NCBI GenBank assembly: GCA_041642035.1
Contig: JBEPXC010000014.1
Location: 1-32,166 of the forward strand
From: SKVR01 sp041642035
Lineage (GTDB): Bacteria > Bacteroidota > Bacteroidia > Bacteroidales > UBA7960
DNA length: 32,166 nt
Direction of reading: 5' to 3'
Under the pieces are notes generated by a model. That model was not told the DNA's origin. It saw nothing but the letters and a program-made list of their open reading frames with translations, and ran no database searches. Below are positions 24,274 to 32,166 of the stretch, piece after piece. Within the stretch, counting starts at the first letter, position 1, and the number at the start of each line of letters is the position of its first letter. The position numbers and the translations under genes are program-made.

Positions 24274-25008
24274 TTATACAAATTCGCGTTGCCTTATCAC
24301 TTCAAACAACACTATCCCGGTGGCTACCGATACGTTTAAAGATCCAATACGGCCTCTTTGGGGGATAGAAACCTGGTCGTCGGCCATGGTAAGACAAGCC
24401 CTGGAAATTCCTTTCTCTTCCGAGCCCATGATGATGGCTATGGGGCCTGAGAGAGTGCCTTCATACAAGGTTTTTTCTGATTTCTCAGTACAGGCAATGG
24501 TTCTGATTCCACTCTCTTTTAAAAAAGCAATACTTTCCATGATATCTCTTTCTTTGCATACCGGAATACGTGACAGGGCTCCGGCAGAGGTTTTTATCGC
24601 ATCCGCATTAACAGGGGCACTCGATTTTTCGCCCATAACGATGGCATGAGCCCCGGCACATTCGGCAGAACGAGCTATGGCACCTAGATTACGGATATCG
24701 GTTATTTTATCCAAAATTACCAATAAGGGTGTCTCGCCCTTTTCATAAATTCCGGGCAGGAGATTCTCAAGTTTTTGGTATTCTATAGCGGCCACCTGCG
24801 CAACAACACCTTGATGGTTGTTGCGGGTAATTCGGTTTAGCTTCTCAATAGGCACCATTTGAAAAGGAATCTCTTTTTCGCGTATGGTTTGAAAAAGTTG
24901 CTGAAAAATGGCTCCTGTTAGCCCTTTTTGAATATAAACCTTTTCGGGTATTTTTCCTTCTTCCAGAAATTCAATGACAGGCCTGAGGCCAAAAATAAAG
25001 TTTTCCAA
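24274..25008 (-). CDS. rlmB: 23S rRNA (guanosine-2'-O)-methyltransferase RlmB-like (SpoU/TrmH family)
   Basis: 244 residues, full length. N-terminal substrate-binding domain begins FIFGLRPVIEFLEEGK, followed by NHQGVVAQVA near 69-78. SPOUT motifs are complete: KITDIRNLGAIARSAECAGA near 98-117, IIMGSEEKGIS near 192-202 and IPQRGRIGSLNVSVATGIV near 214-232, forming the knotted AdoMet site. The enzyme methylates the ribose of a guanosine in 23S rRNA (G2251 in E. coli). The start is TTG at 25008: a TAA lies one codon further upstream and the family N terminus starts exactly here, so no ATG option exists. It follows the GWxTD lipoprotein gene by 37 nt. Confidence 0.93.
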   Translation of the reverse strand: MENFIFGLRPVIEFLEEGKIPEKVYIQKGLTGAIFQQLFQTIREKEIPFQMVPIEKLNRITRNNHQGVVAQVAAIEYQKLENLLPGIYEKGETPLLVILDKITDIRNLGAIARSAECAGAHAIVMGEKSSAPVNADAIKTSAGALSRIPVCKERDIMESIAFLKESGIRTIACTEKSEKTLYEGTLSGPIAIIMGSEEKGISRACLTMADDQVSIPQRGRIGSLNVSVATGIVLFEVIRQREFV

Positions 25009-25045
25009 TGCTTATTATTTTAGGGTTAATTATTTAATGCTTTAC

Positions 25046-26302
25046 TTATCTTCTCCATTTATCTACTGCATAGTTCCAGCTTCTTCGGTAGGAGGGACTC
25101 CGCTCCAGCACAAAATGGTTATCCGTAAGAGTATGCTTTATTTTAGTGAATACAAATTCTGCGGCAGGGGAATTAAGATCTTCACTGTAGTACCATGTTT
25201 GATGATGGGATTGAATGAAAACCAATTCAGGAGGACCATATATAATATAAATCATCCCTCTGTCGGTCTGCCAGCCGGGCAGGTGAGAACTAAACCTTTG
25301 GTTAGCTTGTATCACACGGGTATTATATCGTTCCATTAATGCTTCACCTCGGTCAGGGTTACCTGCAATTTTACTCCAGAACCTTAATGAAGCCATGCGT
25401 GAATCTCCTAAAGCAAGCAAAGCTTTAAATTCGTTGGAAGAGGTTAGATACCGTAATGGATAAAGAAAAGTTTCACCTATTGGTAACCGAGGGAAGTTAC
25501 CCCAGAAACTACTGATCGAAAAACCGTCAGATAAATCTGTGGGTTTCGAAAAATGATAAAAGCCATTACCTGGCAACCTAAGCCTTGCCCTGGCATTACT
25601 AAAAACAATTCGAAAAGTGGTATCCGGTAATAGTGGTTGCACTACATCACTTGTGTCGGGCACTACATAAGGGGCAGCAGGAAATATTTCGCTTACCGGA
25701 AAACGATTTACCTCCATTTCAAATTCCTTTTTTTGCCAATGCATCAGTTCCAGTGCAAATCCTGGATCAATCTGATAAGGGTAAACAAATGGGTTCTTCC
25801 CCGGTAAGTTATTGATGCTGAAAAATGCAGGACCAAAGTACCCACTCTTTTCAAGCGGAAAAAGTGTGGTTTGTTTATTTCTGCCATTTAAATCCCTGAA
25901 CTGAATATATACCCAATAATCCTTACCCATGGTTAGCGGAAAAGAAATAGTCCGTTGGGTTAATAAACGATCGTCTTTAAATAGGGTGTCCTTAAAATTG
26001 TATTGGGAGCTTAGCAACGCGGTGTTTTTGTCAAAACCATCATATATCTTAATGTCGATATCGAATCGTGAAACAAAAAAATCTATCTTTTCGTCACTTG
26101 TATAGAGTAGTTCCCCGGTGGGTATAGCAATGTGCAAGCGGCTGTAATCCATGTCAACATGTGAGATATGATATACAGGATTTACAACAAGGCCCGAAGG
26201 ATTGTAATGATCAGCCATATTTACATTGCCAAGGCGCACCATTCTGGAGCATCCACTGAGTAAACTGATGGCTAAAAGTATGACAATCATCCTGAAGTTC
26301 AT
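25046..26302 (-). CDS. GWxTD-domain lipoprotein
   Basis: 418 residues. The N terminus is a lipoprotein signal (IVILLAISLLSGC, lipidated Cys18). The first 300 residues are beta-rich with paired statements of extracellular-type folding; the C-terminal part has LMERYNTRVIQANQRF then GWQTDRGMIYIIYGPPE, the GWxTD hallmark, followed by TWYYSED. GWxTD proteins are common in Bacteroidota and nearby phyla, with no settled function. It should be anchored to a membrane on the periplasmic side. ATG at 26302 with a TATCTTTG box 5 nt before it. First gene of an operon with rlmB and the LutA-like gene. Confidence 0.92.
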   Translation of the reverse strand: MNFRMIVILLAISLLSGCSRMVRLGNVNMADHYNPSGLVVNPVYHISHVDMDYSRLHIAIPTGELLYTSDEKIDFFVSRFDIDIKIYDGFDKNTALLSSQYNFKDTLFKDDRLLTQRTISFPLTMGKDYWVYIQFRDLNGRNKQTTLFPLEKSGYFGPAFFSINNLPGKNPFVYPYQIDPGFALELMHWQKKEFEMEVNRFPVSEIFPAAPYVVPDTSDVVQPLLPDTTFRIVFSNARARLRLPGNGFYHFSKPTDLSDGFSISSFWGNFPRLPIGETFLYPLRYLTSSNEFKALLALGDSRMASLRFWSKIAGNPDRGEALMERYNTRVIQANQRFSSHLPGWQTDRGMIYIIYGPPELVFIQSHHQTWYYSEDLNSPAAEFVFTKIKHTLTDNHFVLERSPSYRRSWNYAVDKWRR

Positions 26303-26306
26303 GATG

Positions 26307-26314
26307 CAAAGATA
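26307..26314 (-). promoter_or_regulatory. Candidate -7 box (TATCTTTG) 5 nt before the GWxTD gene start
   Basis: An exact TAnnTTTG match ending 5 nt upstream of the ATG, the same geometry as at coaW. An ACATTG about 16 nt upstream may serve as the -33 element. It would start transcription at or next to the start codon. Confidence 0.5.
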
Positions 26315-26487
26315 AAGATAAAGTTACGTACAATGTAAAATGAAAATGAGTTGGAGAATATTCATGCCCATGCGTATATTTTTTTTTTAAAAGGAAGTAA
26401 TCAATGCCATTTCTCTTTGCCGATATGAAGTGGTTTTGCGGAATTATTTTTTGCAAAATTGCGTAATTACCGCAATACAATTTTTAA

Positions 26488-26495
26488 TAGTTTTG
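26488..26495 (+). promoter_or_regulatory. Candidate -7 box (TAGTTTTG) for the LRR gene
   Basis: An exact TAnnTTTG match 20 nt before the ATG at 26516. It also argues against the in-frame TTG at 26459 as the start, because that codon would lie upstream of the transcript. Confidence 0.45.
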
Positions 26496-26515
26496 ATACA
26501 AATAAAAAAGATACC

Positions 26516-27424
26516 ATGGATATAGACGAAGTATTGGAAGCCATTGAATTGGCCAAAGAGCAAAAGTTAAAGAAAATTAGCCTTTCCAACAGAGGTATTA
26601 CAGAGTTGCCCCCCGAAATCGGTAAGCTAAGCTTGGTGCAAAAGCTTGATCTTTCCTACAACAATATCAAAAAATTGCCCGATGAATTTTGCCATCTTAC
26701 TAATCTTCGTTCATTATACCTCAACCATAATGAAATTCAGCAATTGCCTAATGGGTTTGGAAATCTGCTGAACATCACCACCCTGGATTTAAGCAATAAC
26801 AAGATTACGACTCTTCCGGAAAGCATCGGTGAGTTGAATAATCTTATCCATCTTGATTTGAGTTTTAACAGCCTGATAAAATTACCCTTAAGCCTTGTTA
26901 ACCTCACTGGCCTTAAAAAATTATATCTGGAGAACAATCCATGCGAGTTTCCGCCCGAGAAAGTTCTTAAGAGAGGGTTATATGCTACGATGCATTTTTT
27001 GTTTGGTGAGATAAGGAAAAAAGAATCTGCTAAGGTAATTATGCAGGTGTATAATATGCCGCGTGATCTCATTGCACCTTTTTCAGCTTATATAGAATTC
27101 TTTAACGATCTGGTTTCTTCTGCAAAAGATCAGAATATCAGCTTTGATGTAAAATATATAAAACAGGATTTTACCACCAATATGGAGCTAGATGTTGAAA
27201 TGGAAAAATATCTGCTTGATTTCATGAGCTTTCTAAAATCCAACATCGGACAAAAATCCTTCAGTGAATATAAGAAAGAAGGAAATGGAATGGTAGAGCT
27301 TCAACTTGTTGAGCTAAGGGAACAATTGACTTCGGTTGGAAATTCACTCAACGACAAAATGGAAGAGATGAAAAATCTTAACGACAGAATATCTTACCTT
27401 AATAAACTTATTGAAAAAAGATAA
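26516..27424 (+). CDS. Leucine-rich-repeat protein with unassigned C-terminal domain
   Basis: 302 residues from ATG at 26516. No signal peptide or membrane segment, so cytosolic. Residues about 17-145 hold five to six 23-residue LRRs of the bacterial/plant-like type (L..LDLS.N.I..LP..I..L..L). After the cap NNPCEFPPEKVLK comes a region of about 100 residues (AKVIMQVYNMPRDLIAPF onward) with predicted mixed helix/strand character that I cannot assign, and the last 45 residues are a coiled coil (LVELREQLTSV to the end). LRR proteins of this type usually mediate protein-protein contact, often fused to signalling domains; here no enzyme motif is visible. The gene stands alone and converges on the outer-membrane protein gene with only 8 nt between stops. 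Confidence 0.85.
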   Translation: MDIDEVLEAIELAKEQKLKKISLSNRGITELPPEIGKLSLVQKLDLSYNNIKKLPDEFCHLTNLRSLYLNHNEIQQLPNGFGNLLNITTLDLSNNKITTLPESIGELNNLIHLDLSFNSLIKLPLSLVNLTGLKKLYLENNPCEFPPEKVLKRGLYATMHFLFGEIRKKESAKVIMQVYNMPRDLIAPFSAYIEFFNDLVSSAKDQNISFDVKYIKQDFTTNMELDVEMEKYLLDFMSFLKSNIGQKSFSEYKKEGNGMVELQLVELREQLTSVGNSLNDKMEEMKNLNDRISYLNKLIEKR

Positions 27425-27432
27425 CCACAACT

Positions 27433-29139
27433 TTAGAAGGTTGAAATATATCCTACATGTATTTTAGCATTTCTACTGCTAAGGGTGGAGTTTTTTTGCC
27501 AGCCCAGTGCTAAATTGATTGAAAATATTCCTGCCGGTGTCTGTAAATTGAGCCCACCCCCAAATCCGATGGGAAAATCGTTATAATATGCCTTCGAGAT
27601 ATTTTGCTCGTACCAACCGCCGTTGGCAAATAGGTTGAAAAAACTTGTCGGTCCTGTGAAGAAGCGAAATTCAATATTGGTAAAGACATAAGCAGAAGCC
27701 ATTAGAGAGAGCTCATCGAACCCTTTAAGGGAGTGAAATCCTCCCAGTCGAAACAACTGGTTTTGGGGCAGATCCTTGCCCGATATCCATGCCATCTGGC
27801 TTCCTATCGAAATGGTAGCCCGTTGACTGGTTTTCCATCTTCTTTCCATACCCGAGCTAAGATTTAACTGAAACTTTTTCATCTCAGTACCCCTATATAA
27901 AACTTCCGGTATGTTGTTGTTGAGTTCTATTTCTCTTGTACCTGCTGAAACATTCATTCTTATAAAACTTCCTTTTTGCAGCAGTTCGTTATTATAAGCG
28001 GCGGTGTAAAAACGATACTCCAACCCATAAAGGTTGATCTTAAAATCAAGCAAGGAAGGAAGTCTATCGTCTTGTTGTAGCATAGTGCTGGTGATGAGTG
28101 AGTTTTGAGTGAAATGCCAGAATACCCCTAATTTACCTTTACTTTCAAGATTGAAAAGCAAGGTAGGTCTTAGTTCTAGCTGCAGCCAGCTGGAATCTTG
28201 TTTATGCAAAGAAAACATTGCCTCTGTTTCCAGCGGAAAACCAAATGGATAGGGAAACCCTCCGTTTAGATCAAGAATCTGGGTTCCATTTCCAGGCCCC
28301 TGCCACGATAGATCTATAAATTCCCCACGTCCAAAGGCATTGGATAAATAAAGATTTAATAGGCCATTGATTTTTAGGGAGGCTTCGGGTTCACCTCCGC
28401 CTGATATTCCGGCCAGTCCGTCAAAACGGTTTGAGTCATTATTGTCTGCTTCAATAGTAATACTGGCCAAAGCAGGTTGAAAGCGAAGTTGTAAAGGGCC
28501 GGTTAATCTAATAAAATCCAGCTCAGAGAGTTTTTTTTCTGCATCCTTTACCCGTTTCTCATTATAAGCAGCACCATAGGCTATCCCAAGGTAATTTTCA
28601 AGAAAAGTAGAATGCAAGCGGGCCTCTCCTGTAAAGCTTATACTGTCGAAAAATACAGGTTCACCCGCAGATATTCTTAGGGATAAGTATACCTGGTTTT
28701 CCGATACCTTTACATCTTCTCTGCTAATCCGGGCAAAAGGATGACCATTTTGAGCATAAAAAGATAAAAGCCCATAGGCCAATTGGTTAAATTCTTGAAA
28801 AGAAACCGCTTGCGTAGTGATGAGGTTTTGGGGTGATGCCCCCGTAACAGTATGCCCGACAAATTCTATCTTTTTGGGGACATAGAAAAACTCTTCTCCG
28901 GTGGAGATATAAATATTATATGCTGATTCGTTCATTATAACGCTATCCAGCGCTGCGTTAAGATATCCATTTTCATGCCAATGGTTGAGTCGTTGCCGGA
29001 CAACTGAATCAACAGCAAGAGTATCTGCTGCTTCAACTTCTACTATGTCTATGAAAGGCTGGCCTGACGTAGTTGACTGCTGAGCTGGTAAAACCGTTTG
29101 AAAAAATATGAACGCAATAAATTGAAAAATCCTGATCAT
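27433..29139 (-). CDS. BamA/TamA-like outer-membrane beta-barrel protein
   Basis: 568 residues from ATG at 29139; an in-frame codon 30 codons upstream lies inside ung and is unlikely. Signal peptide MIRIFQFIAFIFFQTVLPAQ. The N-terminal half has POTRA-like repeats (for example KKIEFVGHTVTGASPQNLIT near 90-109 and GEPVFFDSISFTGEARL near 165-181, then DAEKKLSELDFIR). The C-terminal half is a 16-strand type barrel with LFRLGGFHSLKGFDE, matching the conserved (V/I)RG(F/Y) lid loop as LKGFDE, and it ends in Phe as barrel signals do. It resembles BamA/TamA family members that insert or move proteins at the outer membrane. It is shorter than true BamA, so a paralogue is likely. It follows ung by 4 nt. 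Confidence 0.85.
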   Translation of the reverse strand: MIRIFQFIAFIFFQTVLPAQQSTTSGQPFIDIVEVEAADTLAVDSVVRQRLNHWHENGYLNAALDSVIMNESAYNIYISTGEEFFYVPKKIEFVGHTVTGASPQNLITTQAVSFQEFNQLAYGLLSFYAQNGHPFARISREDVKVSENQVYLSLRISAGEPVFFDSISFTGEARLHSTFLENYLGIAYGAAYNEKRVKDAEKKLSELDFIRLTGPLQLRFQPALASITIEADNNDSNRFDGLAGISGGGEPEASLKINGLLNLYLSNAFGRGEFIDLSWQGPGNGTQILDLNGGFPYPFGFPLETEAMFSLHKQDSSWLQLELRPTLLFNLESKGKLGVFWHFTQNSLITSTMLQQDDRLPSLLDFKINLYGLEYRFYTAAYNNELLQKGSFIRMNVSAGTREIELNNNIPEVLYRGTEMKKFQLNLSSGMERRWKTSQRATISIGSQMAWISGKDLPQNQLFRLGGFHSLKGFDELSLMASAYVFTNIEFRFFTGPTSFFNLFANGGWYEQNISKAYYNDFPIGFGGGLNLQTPAGIFSINLALGWQKNSTLSSRNAKIHVGYISTF

Positions 29140-29143
29140 CGGA

Positions 29144-29827
29144 TCATGTATTGTTGATATCCCAGTTGATGGGAGATAAATTGTTTTGTATAAGATACTG
29201 GTTGGTCTGTGAAAAATGCCTACAACCAAAAAATCCTCTTGATGCGGATAAGGGGGAGGGATGTACTGCTTTTAAAATGAGATGTTTTGACGAATCAATA
29301 AGAATGCTTTTTTGCTGGGCATAATTGCCCCATAAAATGAATACAATGTTTTTACCCTTTCTGGAAGCAAGCTCAATCACTTTATCTGTAAAAATTTCCC
29401 AGCCTTTCTTTTGATGTGATCCGGCCTGATTGGCCCTTACGGTGAGGGTTGCATTAAGCAACAAAACACCTTGCTGTGCCCATTTTTGCAGATTTCCATG
29501 CTTAGGAACCGGTATGCCTAAATCGCTTTTAAGCTCTTTAAATACATTTACCAGCGAAGGGGGAGGAGTGATGCCATGGGGCACAGAGAAACATAATCCA
29601 TGTGCCTGGCCAGGACCATGATAAGGATCCTGACCCAGTATAACCACCTTTACCTTATTAAAGGGTGTATGGTTAAAAGCAGAAAATATCTGAGTGCCGG
29701 GAGGGTAAATAATGCTCTGTTTTTTTTCCTGCAAAAGAAATGATTTCAGTGCAGGAAAATAGGGTTTCTCAAATTCTTCTTTTAATAATTCTTTCCAACT
29801 GTTATCTAAATGTGGATTAAGCGACAT
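29144..29827 (-). CDS. ung: Uracil-DNA glycosylase (family 1)
   Basis: 227 residues, the normal length. It removes uracil from DNA and starts base-excision repair. ILGQDPYHGPGQAHG at 63-77 contains the catalytic Asp67; GLCFSVP, LLLNATLTV at 122-130 and HPSPLSASRGFF at 189-200 (His189) complete the active site, including the uracil-binding Phe and Asn pockets. Cytosolic. ATG at 29827. It forms a tight two-gene operon with the outer-membrane barrel gene, 4 nt apart; the two have no evident functional link. A TACATTTG box lies 56 nt upstream. Confidence 0.98.
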   Translation of the reverse strand: MSLNPHLDNSWKELLKEEFEKPYFPALKSFLLQEKKQSIIYPPGTQIFSAFNHTPFNKVKVVILGQDPYHGPGQAHGLCFSVPHGITPPPSLVNVFKELKSDLGIPVPKHGNLQKWAQQGVLLLNATLTVRANQAGSHQKKGWEIFTDKVIELASRKGKNIVFILWGNYAQQKSILIDSSKHLILKAVHPSPLSASRGFFGCRHFSQTNQYLIQNNLSPINWDINNT

Positions 29828-29882
29828 AAACTCTTTCTTTTTTTACAATGGAAACAACAGCCTCCCTGATGTAATATTATAT

Positions 29883-29890
29883 CAAATGTA
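29883..29890 (-). promoter_or_regulatory. Candidate -7 box (TACATTTG) for ung
   Basis: An exact TAnnTTTG match 56 nt before the ung ATG, the same octamer as upstream of mpl and of the glycosylphosphotransferase gene. No clear -33 element is seen. Confidence 0.45.
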
Positions 29891-29954
29891 GAAGCAATAA
29901 GATGTGGGTGGATAACATGCATGTTTACTCAAAAAACCTTATTAAACTATTATC

Positions 29955-31316
29955 CTAACCCACAAGTTCTTCTGCTATTTCTTTTATTTCAAGCCCACCG
30001 AAATTCCCACTACTCATGAAAATAAAAGCCGTGTCTGGCATTTTATTCTCTAGTATTTTTTTCTTTACCAATGCAGCATCGTTAATAACAATTAAGTTGT
30101 TGCCTCCAAATGCCCGGGCAATTTGTTCCGGCGAAATATCGGGCAATCTTTTCAATTCAAGTGCATGGGGATTGAAGTACACAATGGCTAAATCAGCATC
30201 ACGCATGGAATCTCTATACTCATTTAAAAATGCATTGCTCAAACTGCTATAAGTATGCAACTCCATTAAAGCAATCACTTTACGTTGTGGATATTGTTCT
30301 TTTACAGCCTGAGTAGTAGCCTTTAGCTTAGAGGGGGCATGGGCAAAATCTTTGAATACAACGGTGCTGTCTGATTCAGCCAGCCATTCCAGGCGGTTGC
30401 TTGCTCCTTTAAAACTTACAATGGCCTCCATAAACATACGGTCAGAAATACCTGCATGACGGCATACATTAAGCGCGCCCGAGAGGTTTAATAAATTGTG
30501 CTGGCCGAAAATTTGCAGAGGGTAGGGTATACCATTGTCAATCAGATTGGTTTTGCCTTTGATAATTTCATAATCAGGCAGCCCATAAGGATATAGCAAG
30601 ATATCTTTCCTATCTTCTTCCTCGCATAGCTCTTTTAAAACAGGATCGTTTTCACAAAATATGAGTTTCCCATTTTCCTCAATTACCTTGATAAAAGTCC
30701 TAAACTGCTCCTTGTAAATGTCAAATGTCGGAAAAACATTTATGTGATCCCAGGCAATGCCAGTTAAGAGGGCAATATGTGGCTTATAAAGGTGAAATTT
30801 GGGCCTTTTATCAATAGGAGAACTCAGGTATTCGTCGCCTTCCAGTACCATGAAAGGAGCATCCTGCGTTATTTTAACCATAACCTCAAAGCCTTCCAGC
30901 TGAGCACCTACCATGTAATCGGTTTTGATATCATGATACTGCAGAACATGCAAAATCATCGATGTGATGGTAGTCTTTCCATGGCTTCCGCCTATTACAA
31001 TTCTGGTTTTATTTTTTGACTGTTCGTATAAAAATTCCGGATAGGAATAAATGGGTATATGTAATCGTTTGGCTTCAAGGAGTTCGGGGTTGTCAGCATG
31101 AGCATGCATGCCCAGTATTACAGAATCGAGTTCCGCATGAATGTTTTCAAGGTCCCAGCCCATTTTTTCAGGCATAAGCCCATATTTTTCAAGCCGGGAT
31201 TTTGAGGGTTCAAATATTTCATCATCCGAACCCGTTATTTGATATCCTTTTTTATGAAGGGCAATGGCAAGATTGTGCATGGCACTGCCCCCAATGGCAA
31301 TAAAATGTACCTTCAT
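29955..31316 (-). CDS. mpl: UDP-N-acetylmuramate:L-alanyl-gamma-D-glutamyl-meso-diaminopimelate ligase
   Basis: 453 residues. Mur ligase family member that attaches recycled tripeptide to UDP-MurNAc, saving a peptidoglycan stem. FIAIGGSAMHNLA at 5-17 is the Mpl/MurC N-terminal motif, GSDDEIFEPSKSRL is Mpl-type, GGSHGKTTITSM at 108-119 is the ATP loop, EGDEYLSSPIDKRPKF near 139-154 is the Mpl signature and HINVFPTFD follows. FAHAPSKLKATTQA is the conserved C-terminal region. Cytosolic. ATG at 31316. A single gene, divergent from the metallo-hydrolase at the right edge. Confidence 0.95.
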   Translation of the reverse strand: MKVHFIAIGGSAMHNLAIALHKKGYQITGSDDEIFEPSKSRLEKYGLMPEKMGWDLENIHAELDSVILGMHAHADNPELLEAKRLHIPIYSYPEFLYEQSKNKTRIVIGGSHGKTTITSMILHVLQYHDIKTDYMVGAQLEGFEVMVKITQDAPFMVLEGDEYLSSPIDKRPKFHLYKPHIALLTGIAWDHINVFPTFDIYKEQFRTFIKVIEENGKLIFCENDPVLKELCEEEDRKDILLYPYGLPDYEIIKGKTNLIDNGIPYPLQIFGQHNLLNLSGALNVCRHAGISDRMFMEAIVSFKGASNRLEWLAESDSTVVFKDFAHAPSKLKATTQAVKEQYPQRKVIALMELHTYSSLSNAFLNEYRDSMRDADLAIVYFNPHALELKRLPDISPEQIARAFGGNNLIVINDAALVKKKILENKMPDTAFIFMSSGNFGGLEIKEIAEELVG

Positions 31317-31487
31317 TCGTTTTGGTTTATTGTGGTGGTTATAATGATTGAAAACAATTTTCTACTTATATGTATGATGCTTCTAAAAGTATTATTAAAG
31401 ATACTTGTATTTCAAAAAATATAATCTCTTTTTTTGTATATTAGAAGTCGAATCTGTAAAACAGAATTGAAAAAGACGATTTCGTTA

Positions 31488-31495
31488 CAAATGTA
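31488..31495 (-). promoter_or_regulatory. Candidate -7 box (TACATTTG) for mpl
   Basis: An exact TAnnTTTG match 172 nt before the mpl ATG. It is the third occurrence of the same octamer in front of a leftward transcription unit in this window. No clear -33 element is seen. Confidence 0.4.
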
Positions 31496-31540
31496 TTACA
31501 ATTACCGTGAGTCACTTAAGTTTACTTGACGCATTTTTTG

Positions 31541-31548
31541 TATTTTTG
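31541..31548 (+). promoter_or_regulatory. Candidate -7 box (TATTTTTG) for the metallo-hydrolase gene
   Basis: An exact TAnnTTTG match about 120 nt before the ATG at 31667. A TTG at 31526-31528 is only 12 nt away, short for a -33 element. Confidence 0.4.
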
Positions 31549-31666
31549 TTGCCGTATTGTATTTTTAATAAGTATATGTTTAGACTTTAACTGGCATATA
31601 TTGTTGTTATGGCAGCATTTTGCTGTATCTTGTGTGATGTTTTTTTAAAATGTGCATTTAATTTCT

Positions 31667-32166
31667 ATGAAGCTAATTCCTATAATACCTGAATGTTTTA
31701 AATTGGATGGAGGGGCCTGTTTTGGTGTGGTGCCCAAAACAATCTGGTCAAAACATATACCTGTTGACGAAAATAACATGATAAATCTTTCATCAAGGTG
31801 TTTGCTAATTAATAATGGACAAAGACGCATACTAATTGACACAGGTTTGGGGAATAAACAAAATGAGAAATATTTCAGTTATTTTCACTTGTTTGAGCGA
31901 ATCGGACTGGAACAATCATTGCTTCAGAATGGATACAGTGTAGAAGATATAACCGATGTAATACTCACTCACCTTCATTTCGACCATGTAGGAGGAGCCG
32001 TAAAATGGGACGAAAGGAATCAACCCCTTGCGGTTTTTCCTAATGCCACTTATTATTGTTCAAAAGCACAATGGGAGAGTGCTCAGAAGCCCAATCCCCG
32101 TGAAAAAGCTTCCTTTTTTTCGGAGAATTTCCAGTCTCTTTTCGAAGAAGGACGACTGGAATTTGT
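31667..32166 (+). CDS. Metallo-beta-lactamase-fold hydrolase, 3' end beyond the window
   Basis: 166 codons are visible and the frame is open at the edge. ATG at 31667; an in-frame GTG five codons upstream is possible. It begins MKLIPIIPECFKLDGG with no signal peptide. RILIDTGLG near 54-62 and THLHFDHVGG at 101-110 (His102, His104, Asp106, His107) are the zinc-binding metallo-beta-lactamase motifs, and the later ATYYCSKAQWE segment fits quorum-quenching-type or general MBL hydrolases. The substrate is not known. The other metal ligands lie beyond the edge. Confidence 0.92.
   Translation, partial: MKLIPIIPECFKLDGGACFGVVPKTIWSKHIPVDENNMINLSSRCLLINNGQRRILIDTGLGNKQNEKYFSYFHLFERIGLEQSLLQNGYSVEDITDVILTHLHFDHVGGAVKWDERNQPLAVFPNATYYCSKAQWESAQKPNPREKASFFSENFQSLFEEGRLEF

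Larger units (their letters stand above)
31317..31666. other. 350-bp divergent intergenic region between mpl and the metallo-hydrolase
   Basis: AT-rich spacer with one TAnnTTTG box facing each way: TACATTTG at 31488-31495 on minus and TATTTTTG at 31541-31548 on plus. Their predicted start sites give leaders of about 165 nt for mpl and about 110 nt for the hydrolase. I see no RNA gene or strong hairpin. Confidence 0.6.

Noticed and set aside
26459..26515. TTG start 19 codons upstream for the LRR gene
   Set aside because: The upstream residues do not look like part of the repeat fold, and a -7 box at 26488-26495 would place that codon before the transcript start.

Overview
The window looks like chromosomal DNA of a Bacteroidota bacterium, probably a Bacteroidales/Marinilabiliales-type marine or anaerobic lineage (inference). 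The evidence is a C-terminal type IX secretion sorting domain on a large surface protein, a GWxTD lipoprotein, HflK/HflC next to a type II pantothenate kinase, AT-rich spacers, a lack of strong Shine-Dalgarno sites, and repeated TAnnTTTG -7 promoter boxes just upstream of many genes.

Positions 1-20323 are an exopolysaccharide/capsule cluster. From the left edge, mostly on the minus strand, it holds: an edge fragment; a predicted alpha/alpha-toroid protein; UDP-GlcNAc 2-epimerase (wecB); a CapK/PaaK-like adenylate-forming enzyme; a GT4 glycosyltransferase; then two plus-strand glycosyltransferases (GT2 and a GT-B type); then, on minus again, a WecG/TagA/CpsF (GT26) glycosyltransferase, a hexapeptide-repeat acyltransferase and a 1129-residue secreted beta-helix/repeat protein. 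After a 1.3 kb gene-poor stretch come nucleotide-sugar genes: UDP-glucuronate 4-epimerase type, GDP-fucose synthase (fcl) and GDP-mannose 4,6-dehydratase (gmd). The cluster ends with a plus-strand SanA/YdcF-like protein carrying an inserted CBM-like domain, and the initiating polyprenyl-phosphate sugar-1-phosphate transferase. Together these make UDP-ManNAc, UDP-GalA (or a related uronate) and GDP-L-fucose, start a lipid-linked repeat unit, extend it with at least four glycosyltransferases and acylate it. No complete flippase, polymerase or export gene is visible; one may begin at the left edge.

Positions 20324-32166 are ordinary chromosomal genes: coaW-type pantothenate kinase, hflK-hflC, a LutA-like Fe-S protein, rlmB, a GWxTD lipoprotein, an LRR protein with an unassigned C-terminal part, a BamA/TamA-like outer-membrane protein with ung, mpl, and the start of a metallo-beta-lactamase-fold hydrolase cut by the right edge.

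The most unusual structure lies in the 12250-13579 gap. It holds a decayed second copy of the 3' end and terminator of the neighbouring UDP-glucuronate epimerase gene, offset by about 503 bp, and directly upstream of that remnant a perfect 34-bp inverted repeat with a 4-nt loop, built from an 11-bp periodic unit. Other points of interest are the six 78-residue tandem modules of the secreted protein, the YdcF-CBM domain insertion, two genes whose -7 box lies 5 nt before the ATG (possible leaderless mRNAs), three non-ATG starts and a possible frameshift at the left edge. No tRNA, rRNA, CRISPR array or insertion sequence was recognised.
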